DNA of 64,000 nt from assembly GCA_905250115.1 (NCBI GenBank), contig CAJNOI010000037.1, positions 124,001 to 188,000 of the forward strand. Reading direction: 5' to 3'. The stretch comes from Adineta steineri. Its lineage: Eukaryota > Rotifera > Eurotatoria > Adinetida > Adinetidae. Below are positions 35,098 through 47,703 of the stretch, piece by piece (position 1 is the stretch's first letter; every line of letters begins with the position of its first letter). The notes beneath the pieces are model-generated. The model saw nothing but the letters and a program-made list of their open reading frames with translations, did no database searches and had not been told where the DNA came from. The position numbers were made by a program, and so were the translations under genes.

Positions 35098-38000
35098 TTT
35101 AAGAGGTGTTGTTTGTATTTCTTCTTCTTCTTCTTCTATTTCTTTTTTGTTTTGTTTCTAATACACCGAATGGGTTAATAGTCACGTTACCGTATAGGAA
35201 ATTGAATATCTCCACTCGTACGAACGAGCTAATAGAAATGTAGTTTTAGTTCATTTCCAATGAGATGAAACCGTTTGAATGTAGACTTGAATAGTTTCAT
35301 TGCAATAGGATTCAACGAGTTAGATGTTTTTTTATCAATAATAGAGAACCCTTGTTAAATATATATGGTTTTTTTGCTATGTATTAAAACTTATAATTAC
35401 TCTTTTCCTAGCAAGAAAAATTCAGCTTATTCGTACGAGTCATAATCGAGATATTCAATTTTTTTGTGTGTAGTAAAATGAGTTTTGACCCATCCTGTAT
35501 GTATGTGCATTTTTTATTATTGCTATTTGTTAAGTGAAGTTATCAGAAATTGAAGTCAAATACAGTTTTAGTCAATAGACAGAAGTTTTCAACATGTATG
35601 TATCCTTCTATTAATATATATTACTTCCGCCCTATATGAGTATATACATACGCATATCATTGTCATCGAAAGAAAACAAATCGACTAATTCTATAAATAA
35701 TAGATAGATTATTTATTTTATGTCTTACTTAATGTTGTTTTTTGTTGTATTTTCTAGTCTATATCTAGATCAATTTTTTTTATGTTACTACTAATATATA
35801 GGATAAGAGTGAGAAAAATTGTTTAGATTAGTTTTCTTTAATGCTAATTTTCCGACCGTTTCTTTCTCCTTGTGTATGCATATATATACATATACAGAGA
35901 AAGTACTGAGTTACACAAAACAGTTGCAGATACTTTATTCGGATGTGTATGAACGTGTGTATATACGGATTGATTGTTTTTCTTGTGTAATGCACTTGAC
36001 TTTATTATTTACATTTTGATACATCTTTGTTCTTGTCTCACACATACACACATACTCTCAATTTTTTTCTTCTTTTTCTTTTTCTTGTCTTCTTTCTTTG
36101 TCTCAAATGAATGACTCTATTTTTATATTAATACTACTAGTACTACTACTACTATTATCATTGTGTTTCTTTTTTTGTTCTTAATTAATGTTGTCATTAC
36201 GTATGTATGTGCGTGTGTGTATGTAGGTACTGAAAACGATAGAAAAATGTTCGATGGAGATGTAATTTGTTTGAAGATGGTTGGATGCTTAAACTTGAAA
36301 ATAAACTGAAAATTTCTTTTTTCTATATATATGTTTGCCTTATACAAGATGAAATGAAATATTTCAAGTATCACTCGAATGAATAGAAAAAATGATGATT
36401 GTAAGAGAGTTTAAGTGGATAACAATTAACTATTGAAGAAGACTATTATTGAAGGAAATATCGTTCTATACGAATGTATCAAAAAAATAATAATTTCGAT
36501 TATTTCTTTAGTGAACATACAAGACAAATAAAATGATTCTCTTAGTTTGTTCAAACTAAAACTATTTGTGTACAAGATTTCGGAAGTTTCCATCGGTTCT
36601 ATAAAAATGTCTGTTAATTAATGAACTTTCTGCAATAAATTCCATCAAATGAATGTCTTCTGTAAATTTTATTTATATTTTGTTCTATATCATGGATATT
36701 TCACATTTTAGAAGATAAAATTATAGAATATTCGTTATTTCTCAGTCAGAGAAATTTAGATTTTATTTCGATATGAAAACTGATTTGTCGGAGTTTTATG
36801 ATAACTGTAAATTATATTGAGTGTCCATATAATTATATAATGCAAGTTTTAATATATTTAAATTCTCTCTCTTCTGTTTCCTTCTATTTCCACTCTATTT
36901 TTCTTTTTCTTTCTAGAAGTTCAAATAGTAGGTACAGAAAAATACTTTCTAGCGGAATTCAAGTGCAAATTAATCACATTTTGTCAGTATTTTAATAACG
37001 ATGATGGGATGCCAAAAAAATTACCACACTAAATGCACTTTACATGCACCAGTGATATGAATGAATATGTTCATATATTTAAAAATGCAAACAAAAAGCT
37101 TCTAATAAAAAATACTTTATTTTCTGCTCCATTGATACATGGTCAGCAATCTTTAAAAATACATTGTACTCATTACTTATATATCAAGCATTTTAAAAAT
37201 ATACTGGGAATATTTCATATACAAACGGTAATAACGAACATCAAAGATTTTCAACAAAAATATTTGAGTAAAAATTAAATTCATAGTTTACTTCATCGTA
37301 GATTAAAACAGAGATCGTTTTAGTAATCAAGACAATAAATATATCGATCAAAATTTAAACTTTTTTTTTTGTAGTAACACGAATATTGTGCTTCAAACAG
37401 ATGCTTCTTGAGCACATATTCGTGTATCATTCAGATGATGCTAGTAAAGCTACAGCAAAGGATGGGATTTAGGTTTTGAATGGATTTTTAATCACTAGAA
37501 AGACTAGTAATGTATCTGTTCCAGGGAAATATTATGATGATGATTGTGACGGAAGTCTCTAGAAGAAAAGCAAATGTTTCGGAAGTAATTATCACACAGG
37601 TAGCGCTACCGGAGGTAACATTCATGAATTCATTGTTTTAAATACAAGTAAAAGTACATCAAATTTCAATAGTCTAAATTAATACTCAACACTTCATTAA
37701 TAAAAAAGGTGGCTGAAATATATTTAGTTGTTAACATTGCTAAATATAGACATACAAAGTGCTTTCATATTTTTCATATACAATTGACAATATGTAATTA
37801 AATGAATTGACTGATATCTATTATATTTTCGTCAATCAATAATCAAAAGATAATAGAAACAATTATATCATCTCACGTTGAATAATATGGCTCGTAACCA
37901 TCATTGACGAATAGTTAACGATACTTCAACTGACAAAATTAGAACTTATACAGAGTGAAATATATGGAAGTTTATTTTGAAAATGCAACATCGTATGTAA

Positions 38001-41000
38001 TGCTGTATAAAGTAAGTTACAAACTTGGGTGATATCAACTTAGTTTACTTATTGAAGAATTTATTTTTGTCTATTGTCTATATATAAACGTTAAACAATA
38101 ACAGTGCTAGGTAAATGTGATCATATTTCATTACCAGCTCGTATAACAGAAAAAGTTTACTAGATTTTATTTAGATAAATAAGTTTCTTTAAGAATCTAT
38201 TTAGTTTAGCTTAAGTTACTAATAATCTATCTGTTTTTCTATTAAATCTATTGAAATATATCCAAATTATTGAATTTAATCTCTTCGGATTGATTTCAGT
38301 TTAAAGGATAGATACAAAATTGTTCCTAAATAATTCAAAACATTGCTCTAGTCCATAGTGATATATAATCCTTTTTTTTAACAACTGAATAAAATATTAG
38401 CTAAATATATATAGAATCGAATACAAAGTTCTCAAAACTGTAGCATAATCCATCGTTTTCTTGTTTATCGACTAAATCTCTTAAATATTGATTGTGAATT
38501 GTTTTTCTTTGATTAAAAAAGTTCTTAGGATATCAATTTCATGATTATAGAGTAAAGCTGAAATATGTCTGGCAATATTTTTTATGAAGATCATTGATAG
38601 GTATTCGTCTTTCATTATTCTGAAACTTATATGGTTTGAAGATTAAACAAAAATATTTGTTGTGTATAGTCGAGAAAGCAATATTGTTCGATCGAGCGGT
38701 TGGTCTGGAATTTCTATTATAGTAACGTTAAATCTTTTAGGTCAAAATTTCAGTTTTGTATATTTTCAATATTACTATAAGGTTATATAATTAATCAATG
38801 TATAAATCAAGAAGGGCTTATAGTCTGTATTTCTATAATATTCGGAAAAAATATATATAATATAAATTAATCGGTTGATATCAACTAATAAAACCTTGAC
38901 GTCTGGTTTTTCTATTATTATGATATATTGCTTCGACAGAAGAATTAAAGGTTTCCATGAATGCTATTTAATCAACTTTCTCTAGATTATTTTCTATATA
39001 AAATATGAACAAGAATGAATACTTAGGAAGTATTCAATATAATATTTCATATGAAATCTATGAACAATTTTTTAATCTTGCTTAAGAATCCTTCTTCGGA
39101 TATGAAATGTACCAAAGATATTACTAAATCTCGTTAAGAATTTATATGTTTTTGTCAAGATGTTATATGACTTTAAAATAATTACTGATATTATTAATCT
39201 AAGTAATGATGATATAAAAAGTACCCAAGATAAAGTTCATATTCAAATGAAGAAAAAAAGGAAGTAAATCATCCACTATATAAGATCTCTTTACAAATGA
39301 TTAACTTAAGAACAAATGTATTTTTTTTCAATTAGAGAAAATTTTCTATTCATTGAATATAGTTATATTTTTAACAAAAACTTATATTAGTACTACGAAT
39401 AATTTATTCAACCAGAAAACTTTAAATTATCAGATTTATTATAATTAAAATTTTAATCGGATTGATTCTAATAGAATTGACATAGGAGAATTTTGTTGAC
39501 ATTCAATTTAAAATATTTAGATAAGCCAGTTTTTCACATGACTATGCTGAAAAGATGAACTCGATTATTTGGGTACTAAGAGATAAGAATATTTTATCTT
39601 TTGCAACAAAGATTAAAGTCTAATTTTGTCGTTCGCCTATTACTTTGCATCAATGTCTTTAAATGGATTTTAAGAAAATGATACTTCAGCATTAAAATAG
39701 CCGTGAAATTAAAAAGTAATGACGTATGTTCATAACAACAGTAATCAAAATCGATACGAACAAAAAAGTACGTCATTACATATTATATTTTTTTTCTGCG
39801 TTTATTTGAACTAATAAAGCAAAAAAAAAAAGGGAGCGGGTTCGAGGTAACTATTTATTTACTCGACTTTTTCTTTTTTTTTTTTTTCTTCTTTCGAAGT
39901 GTCAACGAGTAATACATTTTAACACCTCGTCAAGTTTCTTTTCGATATTAACAATACATGATGGTTGATTCAAGCAATAAGAAATATAATTTTGCTTGCA
40001 TGTCTTTTGTATGGAACTTTTTTTTCTTTCTCTTATCAAATTCAATGAGAAAATCCAATCATAGTAATTAAACGAAAATAATAGGTTCTTTTTGCCTGTA
40101 AAAAAGAAAAGGCAATGACAACGACGCGCACAATTACAAATACGTGCTTGTCCTTGAGACAGTATATTATTCTGACATCAGAGTACTCTAATGGGTTAGA
40201 TACTATATGTATGACAAGAGACAGATGGTATAGAAGTCTCACATTGATAAAAAAATAATGTTAACTAATATTTATGAATATGAATATCAAACGAAAAGAT
40301 ACAAAATCGATTAATTTATAATAAACAAAACTAGGAATGCAAACTATTTTAGTATAATCAATCTACCACTCTTCGCCTCGCTTTTTTTTTTCTTTTGTAC
40401 TGCGAGAGCATATTTTCATTTATATTTTAGTAATATTATATGCAAACATTAATGTTTTTTTTCCATTTCTATTACATTATTACACCATAATCAACGTCAT
40501 CACCACAACCCCCCACATTGCCACTTGTCCTTCTGAGGTGCGCGGCGATTGAGTATATTCGACTATGAAACAAAAGATAACAATGCAATGCAGTCGAAAA
40601 TACATGGCTTCTACACTTAACATTTGCATAAGACTAATAAGAAAAAAAAGTTAGCTTAGAAAAGAACGTGCTTTTGCATTCAGTTCAATCATAGATCTAT
40701 TTCTTTTTATAACAGAATTAAATCGTGATATTTAAATAGTGTCGTTACCCTCGTTTAGTATTTCTATTCTCATTTGTCCAGAGAAAACAGCTGACAAATC
40801 AGTAAAACATTCTTAGTTTATGTTTTTGCTTTCTTTTCACATGCATACACACACACTTTCTCTCTGTGTCGCTCTTTCTTTTCCTTCACATTTGACGCGC
40901 ATATATAGAATGAAGTAGAAGAAAAAGAGAACGAAGAAGAGAAAAAAAACACAGCAGCATCGATGTATTTATAGAGTAACCAAAGACAAACTGAGAGTGA

Positions 41001-41075
41001 GAGCAGTACATTTATGCAAAACATATTTCTATTTAAACTTTGATTTATTAAAAAACTTTTCTCTATTTATTTTAG
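35098..41075. other. 6-kb intergenic region
   Basis: AT-rich, rich in homopolymers and TA/TG runs. A hairpin at 37377-37425 is the only clear structure. I scanned the short open frames (35819, 36123 minus, 36798, 37033, 39594 minus, 40042 minus, 40818 minus) and saw no family, signal sequence or consistent splicing. Confidence 0.5.
37377..37425. repeat. Short stem-loop
   Basis: ACACGAATATTGTGCT is inverted as AGCACATATTCGTGT 18 bases later, with one bulged base. Function unknown; no target duplication, so not clearly a transposon. Confidence 0.6.
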
Positions 41076-41960
41076 ATGTGTGCAGATGTTGATTATTTTC
41101 CTCGTTTAGTTATGAAAGATAAACTATTAACAGCACAATATGATAGGCGAAATAGTTGGGCAACTTCAATATCATCTTCATCATCGTCAACAACTACAAC
41201 ATCGTGGTTAGAAAGAAAATTGTTTAGCCATTTTAAACGTTTTTTTCGAAGAAAATCAATATCATTAGCATCAAATTCATCATTATCAAGCCGTCGACCG
41301 TCATCAACTACTACAGAAGAAATTATTTCATCGCCAGTTAATGAACAACCACAACAACAACAAAAACAACAACAACAACGAGAAGAAGAAGAAGAGAAAA
41401 ATATAATTAAGACTGAAAATCTATCTTCTTCTTCTTTTTCTTCGTCGTCATCATCTTCTACTCCTTCGATTACAGAATCTTCACCATCAAATAATCCTAT
41501 TGATTTATTATATGATTATGATCGTCTTCTTGCTCGTTGTATAGAACGACAAGAACATGATCGACCTGAAATGATCTTACGTTGTCAAACACCAATATCA
41601 ATTCCACATGCAGATTTAGTAGTTGGCCAATCACGTACAACACTTATTAATTGGAAATCATATGTACGTTTATTTCGTGCATTGACACGTGACCCACATC
41701 TATTTCAACAATATATTAATGAACATTATTCATGTCAATCATCAATAAATCAACGTGAACAATTATCATTTAATATTCGAACAACAAAAACAACATTTGA
41801 TAATATTCTTAGAAAATTTCTTGATGAATATGTTACATGTTTAATATGTCAAACGGCACAAACACATTTGATTAAATCAGATGGTATATGGAGAATAGAA
41901 TGTCAATTATGTGGAAGTCAAAGAACAGTTAAACGTCTCAAATGGAAACATCATCATTAA
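41076..41960 (+). CDS. Divergent eIF2-beta-like protein
   Basis: Intronless, 294 residues. The C-terminal 150 residues match the eIF2-beta/eIF5 fold: YDYDRLLARCIE, then RTTLINWKSYVRLFRALTRD, FDNILRKFLDEYVTCLICQT and ECQLCGSQRTVKRLK; CLIC and CQLC form the zinc ribbon. eIF2-beta takes part in Met-tRNA delivery to the 40S subunit. The N half is unlike the family: no lysine blocks (which bind eIF5 and eIF2B-epsilon), but Ser-rich and Gln/Glu-rich low complexity. It is therefore more likely a specialised paralogue than the core subunit. The ATG directly follows ATTTTAG. Lack of introns may mean an old retrocopy. Confidence 0.8.
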   Translation: MCADVDYFPRLVMKDKLLTAQYDRRNSWATSISSSSSSTTTTSWLERKLFSHFKRFFRRKSISLASNSSLSSRRPSSTTTEEIISSPVNEQPQQQQKQQQQREEEEEKNIIKTENLSSSSFSSSSSSSTPSITESSPSNNPIDLLYDYDRLLARCIERQEHDRPEMILRCQTPISIPHADLVVGQSRTTLINWKSYVRLFRALTRDPHLFQQYINEHYSCQSSINQREQLSFNIRTTKTTFDNILRKFLDEYVTCLICQTAQTHLIKSDGIWRIECQLCGSQRTVKRLKWKHHH

Positions 41961-42705
41961 TAATAATAATCATAACAATAATACGTATAAGAGCAAGAAA
42001 AAAAAGAAAGAAAATAACAGTGATATATGATATCTTATTTTTTAGTTTTTTGTTAAATCTAGTCTCTCATGTCTCATTTCGTTCTTTTTTGATGTTACTG
42101 ATGTCTTTATAGTTTTTTTTTCTATCTATATCTACCTGTGTTTTTATACAGCATGCCGACAAAACATATATTAGTAAAAAGAATATTGAAGAGACACTTT
42201 TTCTGATAATATTGTTGTTTGGTATGCAATTATTTCATTTTTTATATGTGTGTGTGTGGTGATTCTTCGCATCGTTTATATATTTTTTCAAAAGTATATA
42301 AATTAAACAAAAACATTTTCGTATATTTTATGCAATTATATTAATCAGAGTATATACTAAAGAAAAGTAAAAAATGCACCTTATACAATATCAATCTACA
42401 ATCATTTTGATTTATTTTCTAATTAAAAAAAAATATTATAAAATATATAACTAAAAATCAAGTGCTCTGCTTTATGTGAGTCAAAAAGTACATTCTTAGG
42501 CTTTCGAATTGATTATTTATAGTAGAAAGATTCATTTTCTTAAATAGATGTCACTAGAATCGAAATAATGTTTTCTTTTTATTATTTGTCAATAATATCA
42601 ACCATTCCATTGTAAAACCACAATTTTACAACAATTCCAAGAGAAGAGTTATTGATATTCCTAAATTATCAATGAGTTAAAATTCATCATCTAATTCAAT
42701 TTTAG
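41961..42705. other. Intergenic eIF2-beta-like/RMND1
   Basis: AT-rich spacer with a TG run near 42248-42260; no gene seen. Confidence 0.5.
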
Positions 42706-44896
42706 ATGTTTTCACGTATTATTCATTCATTAGATAAAACAATAAAATGTTTTCGTTATGTTTCTCAAACATTACCAAATCCAATTCAGTCTCGTTTATC
42801 ATCTGTAGCACGTCCAATAAAATGTTCTCCTAAAGAACCAATATTATTAGCAGGTGATGTAACATCATCTATGAAATTATCTGTATTAAAACGTGTACCA
42901 AGAAAAAAACCTAAATGGAAAGCAACAAATATTTTAAATCAACGTGAAGAACAATATTTTAATGTATGTGCATTAGCTACTGCAGATTGGTATGATTTGG
43001 ATCGATTAAAACAACGTTTAATTACATTATCAAATTCATTTCAATTAATTCCTATATCTGATACAATCAATGATGTTTTATGTCTTCAAATACGAACTGA
43101 ATCGACAACCAAAAGTGAAGCATTTATATTTGATGATGGTGCAGTTGTGTTTTGGAATGTTCAACAAGATTATAAAAAAATAATTTTAGATCAAGTAAAT
43201 TTATAAAAAAAATTAAACTTCTTCAATACTTTTATTTTCTTTCTATCGTGTTTTGGTTGATGAAGTGAGTGAAAATCAATATCCAAAAGATTTAATTGAT
43301 AATGAAAAAGAAATAATGAATTTTACTGAAGTTAATACAACAAGTTCATTAAGTAATGATATTATAAAACTTAATCATCAAAATGAAACTGAACATTTAC
43401 TTGATAAATATACATTTTCAAATGCACTTGCACTTTCAGTTAAACTAGGTAGAATAGAAATTATTAAAATAATATGTTAGTTTTATTTTTGTTATTGAAT
43501 AGGAATTTGGGAAGCGGTACTTGATGATGAAGTTGAATATGTTGCTGATTTAGCTAATCGTTTAAAACAAGGCAAACATATTAAAATTAAACATGGATCA
43601 ATGCAACGTAAAAGTGGAGAACTTTATTCACTTAAACATGCTGTTCATTTAAGTCATGGTATGAATAGTTTTGTTAAAATTATAAACTAGTGACGTTAAT
43701 AGAAAAAAGCAGTAGAGAGGGAAGGCGTGCGTCACCATCTGGTTAGGCGCTTAGTAAATATTTAGTTTCTCTCATCTTAATTCAAAACAACTTATTCGAT
43801 CGAATTTATATAAAGGATGAAAATTCGAATAGGTATTACGAAACTGTTCTTCACAAAAACAAAATTACGTGTTCGAGAACACGACCATTTTTTGTATTAT
43901 TTTAAATAAGATCACAAAACGAAAGTCATTCTGACATGAATTTCTAATAATTGTTTTGAAATAATACTGGGAAGGATGTAAAGAGTACAAAAGAAATTTG
44001 ATTCAATTCAAGGCTGTAATTTGATAGTTAAATACTCGAAATTTCAGTTATCAGCTTCTCAATGCTCAACAATGCAGAAATTCAAGATTATTATATGCAA
44101 ATAGTATTCATTAGTTCTGAATAAACCACAAATTACATTTAGTTTTATACATACATAATCTTCCAGAGAGTTGTTATCAGTTCTAAGTGACTAAGCACAA
44201 TCGGAAACTTCGCTCTGTCATTATAATTATTGTGCACTCAAAATGCAGAATTCCTTTCGACTGATAACGGTTTTATACGCCTACTAATAATAAAATCTGT
44301 CTCAAAACAAACATCGGATGACTGACATGACCTTTGAAATTCGGAAGATAAACACTATTTCAAGTATTTACTTTAAAATGATTAATTAAATCACGTACGG
44401 CCCTGTAGACTTGTTTTTCGTTTTTATCTGACATGATCGTACTTTAAGATATGTTACTCTAAGGTCAAAAAATATATGACATTTTATCAGATTAATTAAA
44501 CAAAGTTTTATAATGATCTTTTCGCTCTTTTTTTATTTTAGATTTTCTTGATACACCTGATTTCTACTGGTCAAATAGTCGATTAGAAAAGTAATATATA
44601 TGTATGTATATATTTGATAATAATACTTATTTTCTTGTTCTAGTCTTTATAAGAAAGTTTTCAATTATTTTGCAATTGCTAAACGTACAAAAGTATTGAA
44701 TGAACGATTAAATTTTTCACTTGAACTTATATCAGTTATTGAAGCAAGTTTAAATGAAAAAAAACATGTACGATTAGAATGGATTATTATTATTTTAATA
44801 TGTGCCGAAGTATTTTTCAATGTAATTGATCATTTAGATTTTTTTTCACCAAATTTTACTCCAAAACATCAGAAATCTTCAGATAATCGAGTCTAG
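42706..44896 (+). CDS. RMND1: RMND1 (DUF155), mitochondrial translation protein
   Basis: Exons 42706-43194, about 43247/43253-43448, 43503-43658, 44542-44590 and 44644-44896. The N terminus is a basic mitochondrial presequence. Family blocks: YFNVCALATADWYDLDRLKQ, AFIFDDGAVVFWNV, YTFSNALALSVKLGIWEAVLD, SGELYSLKHAVHL, FLDTPDFYWSNSRLE, and the C-terminal membrane helix in RLEWIIIILICAEVFF. RMND1 is an inner-membrane protein needed for mitochondrial translation. The first intron has a normal GTAAAT donor, but no AG gives an open frame into exon 2, so the acceptor is non-canonical or a base is wrong. Intron 3 is 883 bases. The ATG follows ATTTTAG directly; AATAAA at 44925. Confidence 0.9.
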
Positions 44897-45108
44897 TTTT
44901 ATTTTGTGTTTTTTGTTTCTTTTAAATAAAAATATCAAGTTATTTTTGTTGATTAGACATATAGATAAAATAATAAAACACATTTCTATTATTGTACGGA
45001 TCATAAAAGGTATCTGCTTTGATTTCAAATGAAAATATAATACGAGATAAAGGATTTAGTTGCGCTTCATTGAGCTTATATATATAACAAAAGGTTCTTT
45101 ATTTGAAT

Positions 45109-45759
45109 ATGAACAAAGAAAAAATGGTAAGTATATGTCCGTTACTTATTCGTGCATCGTTTATTGGTCGAACTTATCATGATTTTCAATTAAAATTTCA
45201 ATCTCCATCAACAAATTGTACTAATGAATATCAAGATAATCCACTTCTTATACAATTTACTCGTATTTTAAATTCAACATTGAATGATACATCCTATATT
45301 CTATATAATCCAACAGAATCTACAAATCAATTTCCACATTTACAAGTTTTTCATAATGATCACGTTAATTTATGTATCCGATCAGCATTACATACGAATA
45401 ATAATGATATGATATGTCATGAATTTTATATGATAACAATGTTATCATCAATAAATACAAGTTTATGGCCTTTATTAATAATATTTAGTTATATAACTAT
45501 ATTATTATTCGCAATGTTATTTTCATTATTTGCTCAAAAATTTAATAAATTTTCTAAAACATTATTTTCACGTTCAATAACAAAAAAATTAGTTCGAAAA
45601 CATAATATTCGTTCATTTATTCCATTAATACAACGACATGAACATAATCATCATTTGAAAAAAATCGATGAGAAAAAAGAATTTTTAAAATTAGTTGATA
45701 TAATTGCAAAAGATTACCGATCAAAAAACAAATACATTTATTATTCAGATACAAAATGA
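45109..45759 (+). CDS. Unrecognised one-pass membrane protein
   Basis: The frame gives 216 residues from the ATG at 45109 (a TTG lies two codons earlier). The first ~135 residues have four N-glycosylation sequons (NCT, NST, NDT, NTS) and four cysteines, suggesting a luminal or outer-face domain. A hydrophobic helix follows (LWPLLIIFSYITILLFAMLF), then a basic tail rich in Lys, Arg and His. No clear signal peptide is present. The bases after the sixth codon read ATG|GTAAGT, a perfect donor, so the true 5' structure may differ. I do not recognise a family. Confidence 0.55.
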   Translation: MNKEKMVSICPLLIRASFIGRTYHDFQLKFQSPSTNCTNEYQDNPLLIQFTRILNSTLNDTSYILYNPTESTNQFPHLQVFHNDHVNLCIRSALHTNNNDMICHEFYMITMLSSINTSLWPLLIIFSYITILLFAMLFSLFAQKFNKFSKTLFSRSITKKLVRKHNIRSFIPLIQRHEHNHHLKKIDEKKEFLKLVDIIAKDYRSKNKYIYYSDTK

Positions 45760-45860
45760 ACAGAAACATTTTAATCGAACGATTATTTTAAATAATTCTA
45801 CATATTATTGAAAGACTTTTAACACAGATGATAAAAATAAAAGAACGATGAAATATATTT

Positions 45861-47474
45861 TTATTGATGTTTATGAATAGTTTCAGATAAATGACAAAAC
45901 ATTTCCATAACACCACCTCCTAATAAAAAGAAAGTATTTTAGATTTTTATTTTTCTATTTTAAAAGAATATTTACCAGTCTGCGCACTCATTTCAAACAC
46001 TTTCCATTCATTTGATGTAATTTTTGGTAATGATAATGCAAAAATAAGTTCTTCTTTACATAAAGATTCTAGAAAATATAATATTTAATAATACGAATAA
46101 TAAGAATTAAGTTTAACAAACTTATTATATCTTGTTTATTAGCAGCGATAATAATTGGAATAGAAGATGAGTGGCCTATTTGCTTTGATAACTTTAAAAG
46201 TTCTTCTCTGGCAAGTGCTATTCGTTCTTTATCATCACAATCAATCACAAATACGACACCTGGATAAAAAAAATAAATAGGATTGCTATATTATAATACT
46301 GGTCGATAGTATTTAAATATTTTCTATTGTGTCTAGTGGTTGTTATTTATATCAAGAGTATATTTTGTATAATAATAGATTTCTAAGTCTAATACTTGTT
46401 TTATACAACTAATTATAAAGCTTTTTTTGGAAACAAATCTATCATTTGTTAGAAAATACTAGGGTATCAAACAAATTTTTCTACAAAGTTTTTTTTTGTC
46501 TGAGACTAAAAATACTTTAAGAAGATTAGTCAACTTCACATACAGGATTAAATCAACAGAATGCTCTTACGGACTGAACCGTTTTTTCTATGTTTATAAT
46601 TTTATATAATTAATTAGATTTTATATAAAAACTTTATTTCTTTTCTATTAGTTTCTTTTATTAATGATAAAATTATGATATTGATATGACATTCGATCAT
46701 TTTTCTTCTGTGACACTAAATAAAGTATACGATGTTATTTTCTGATATTAGTGAAACATGTATGTTGATAATATACAGAAATAACAACATAAATGATCTA
46801 CTTATTCTAAATAAAAACATAGTATATGATTAAACTTGATTTCTAATAGAATTAAACGTTCTATTTTTGAAAGATACTGTTTGGAAATTTGATAAAGTTA
46901 TGACAAATATTGTCGGATATTTGATATTTGACTATCGACACAACTAACTAAATAGTTGTTTTTTCTCTGTATTAATTTACTACTCTTACAAACTATTTTC
47001 CTGGAGATTGAGAATAAAATTCATCAGTATGAAAGAATTCTCTTGTCCTGTCAAAATTTAGCTTATAAAATAAGTTCGTCAAAAATTATGAAAGTACTAG
47101 TAAATATTAGTTTTGTATTACGATGAATAATAAAAATATAAATAGAATTGTTTCATTTTCATACCTTGCACTCCTGTTAAATAAAATCGCCATAGTGTTC
47201 TTGTTTTTTCTTCTCCACCTAAATCCCACAGGGTAAGTGCTAATGGTGCAAGACGTGGATAAATAGTTTCAACTTGATAAACAAATGTTGGTTCTGTGAT
47301 AAAATGTTGAATAAAAGATGCATTTAAATTAAATTGTAAATCAACTAAATTTTTAAATCGTTGTACTAATGTTGTTTTGCCAGATGAATCAAGACCAATA
47401 ACAACTACTCGAGCTGATGATTCATTATAAAGAGTACAAATTCGTCTAATCTTCGTTGGAAATATAATTCCCAT
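45861..47474 (-). CDS. Arf-like small GTPase, divergent
   Basis: Four minus-strand exons, 47474-47165, 46259-46122, 46068-45976 and 45919-45861, phases matching, 199 residues. It starts MG, allowing N-myristoylation. Seen: P-loop VVVIGLDSSGKTTLV, G3 WDLGGEEKTRTLWRFYLTGVQG, GVVFVIDCDDKERI, IIIAANKQD, and a G5-like EMSA near the end. This is the Arf/Arl family of membrane-traffic switches. The catalytic Gln after GG (WDVGGQ in Arf) is Glu here, and switch 1 is longer than usual. I cannot assign an Arl subtype. The first intron is about 900 bases. Confidence 0.88.
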
Positions 47475-47703
47475 TTGCTCATCGATATGATTTCTTTTTT
47501 CTTTCTTCTTGCGTCAACAATTCACCTGAAAGTATTGTGCTACAAACATCTATTGATCGATAAAAATACTTCATTTCTTTTTCTTTTTTTTTAACATTTC
47601 TTCATTTCTTCTTCTTCTTTTTTTCAAATCAATCTTCGTCATCTTTTATATATATATAAATATGACAAGAAAAAAAAACAAAAACATACACATAAAAAAA
47701 TTT

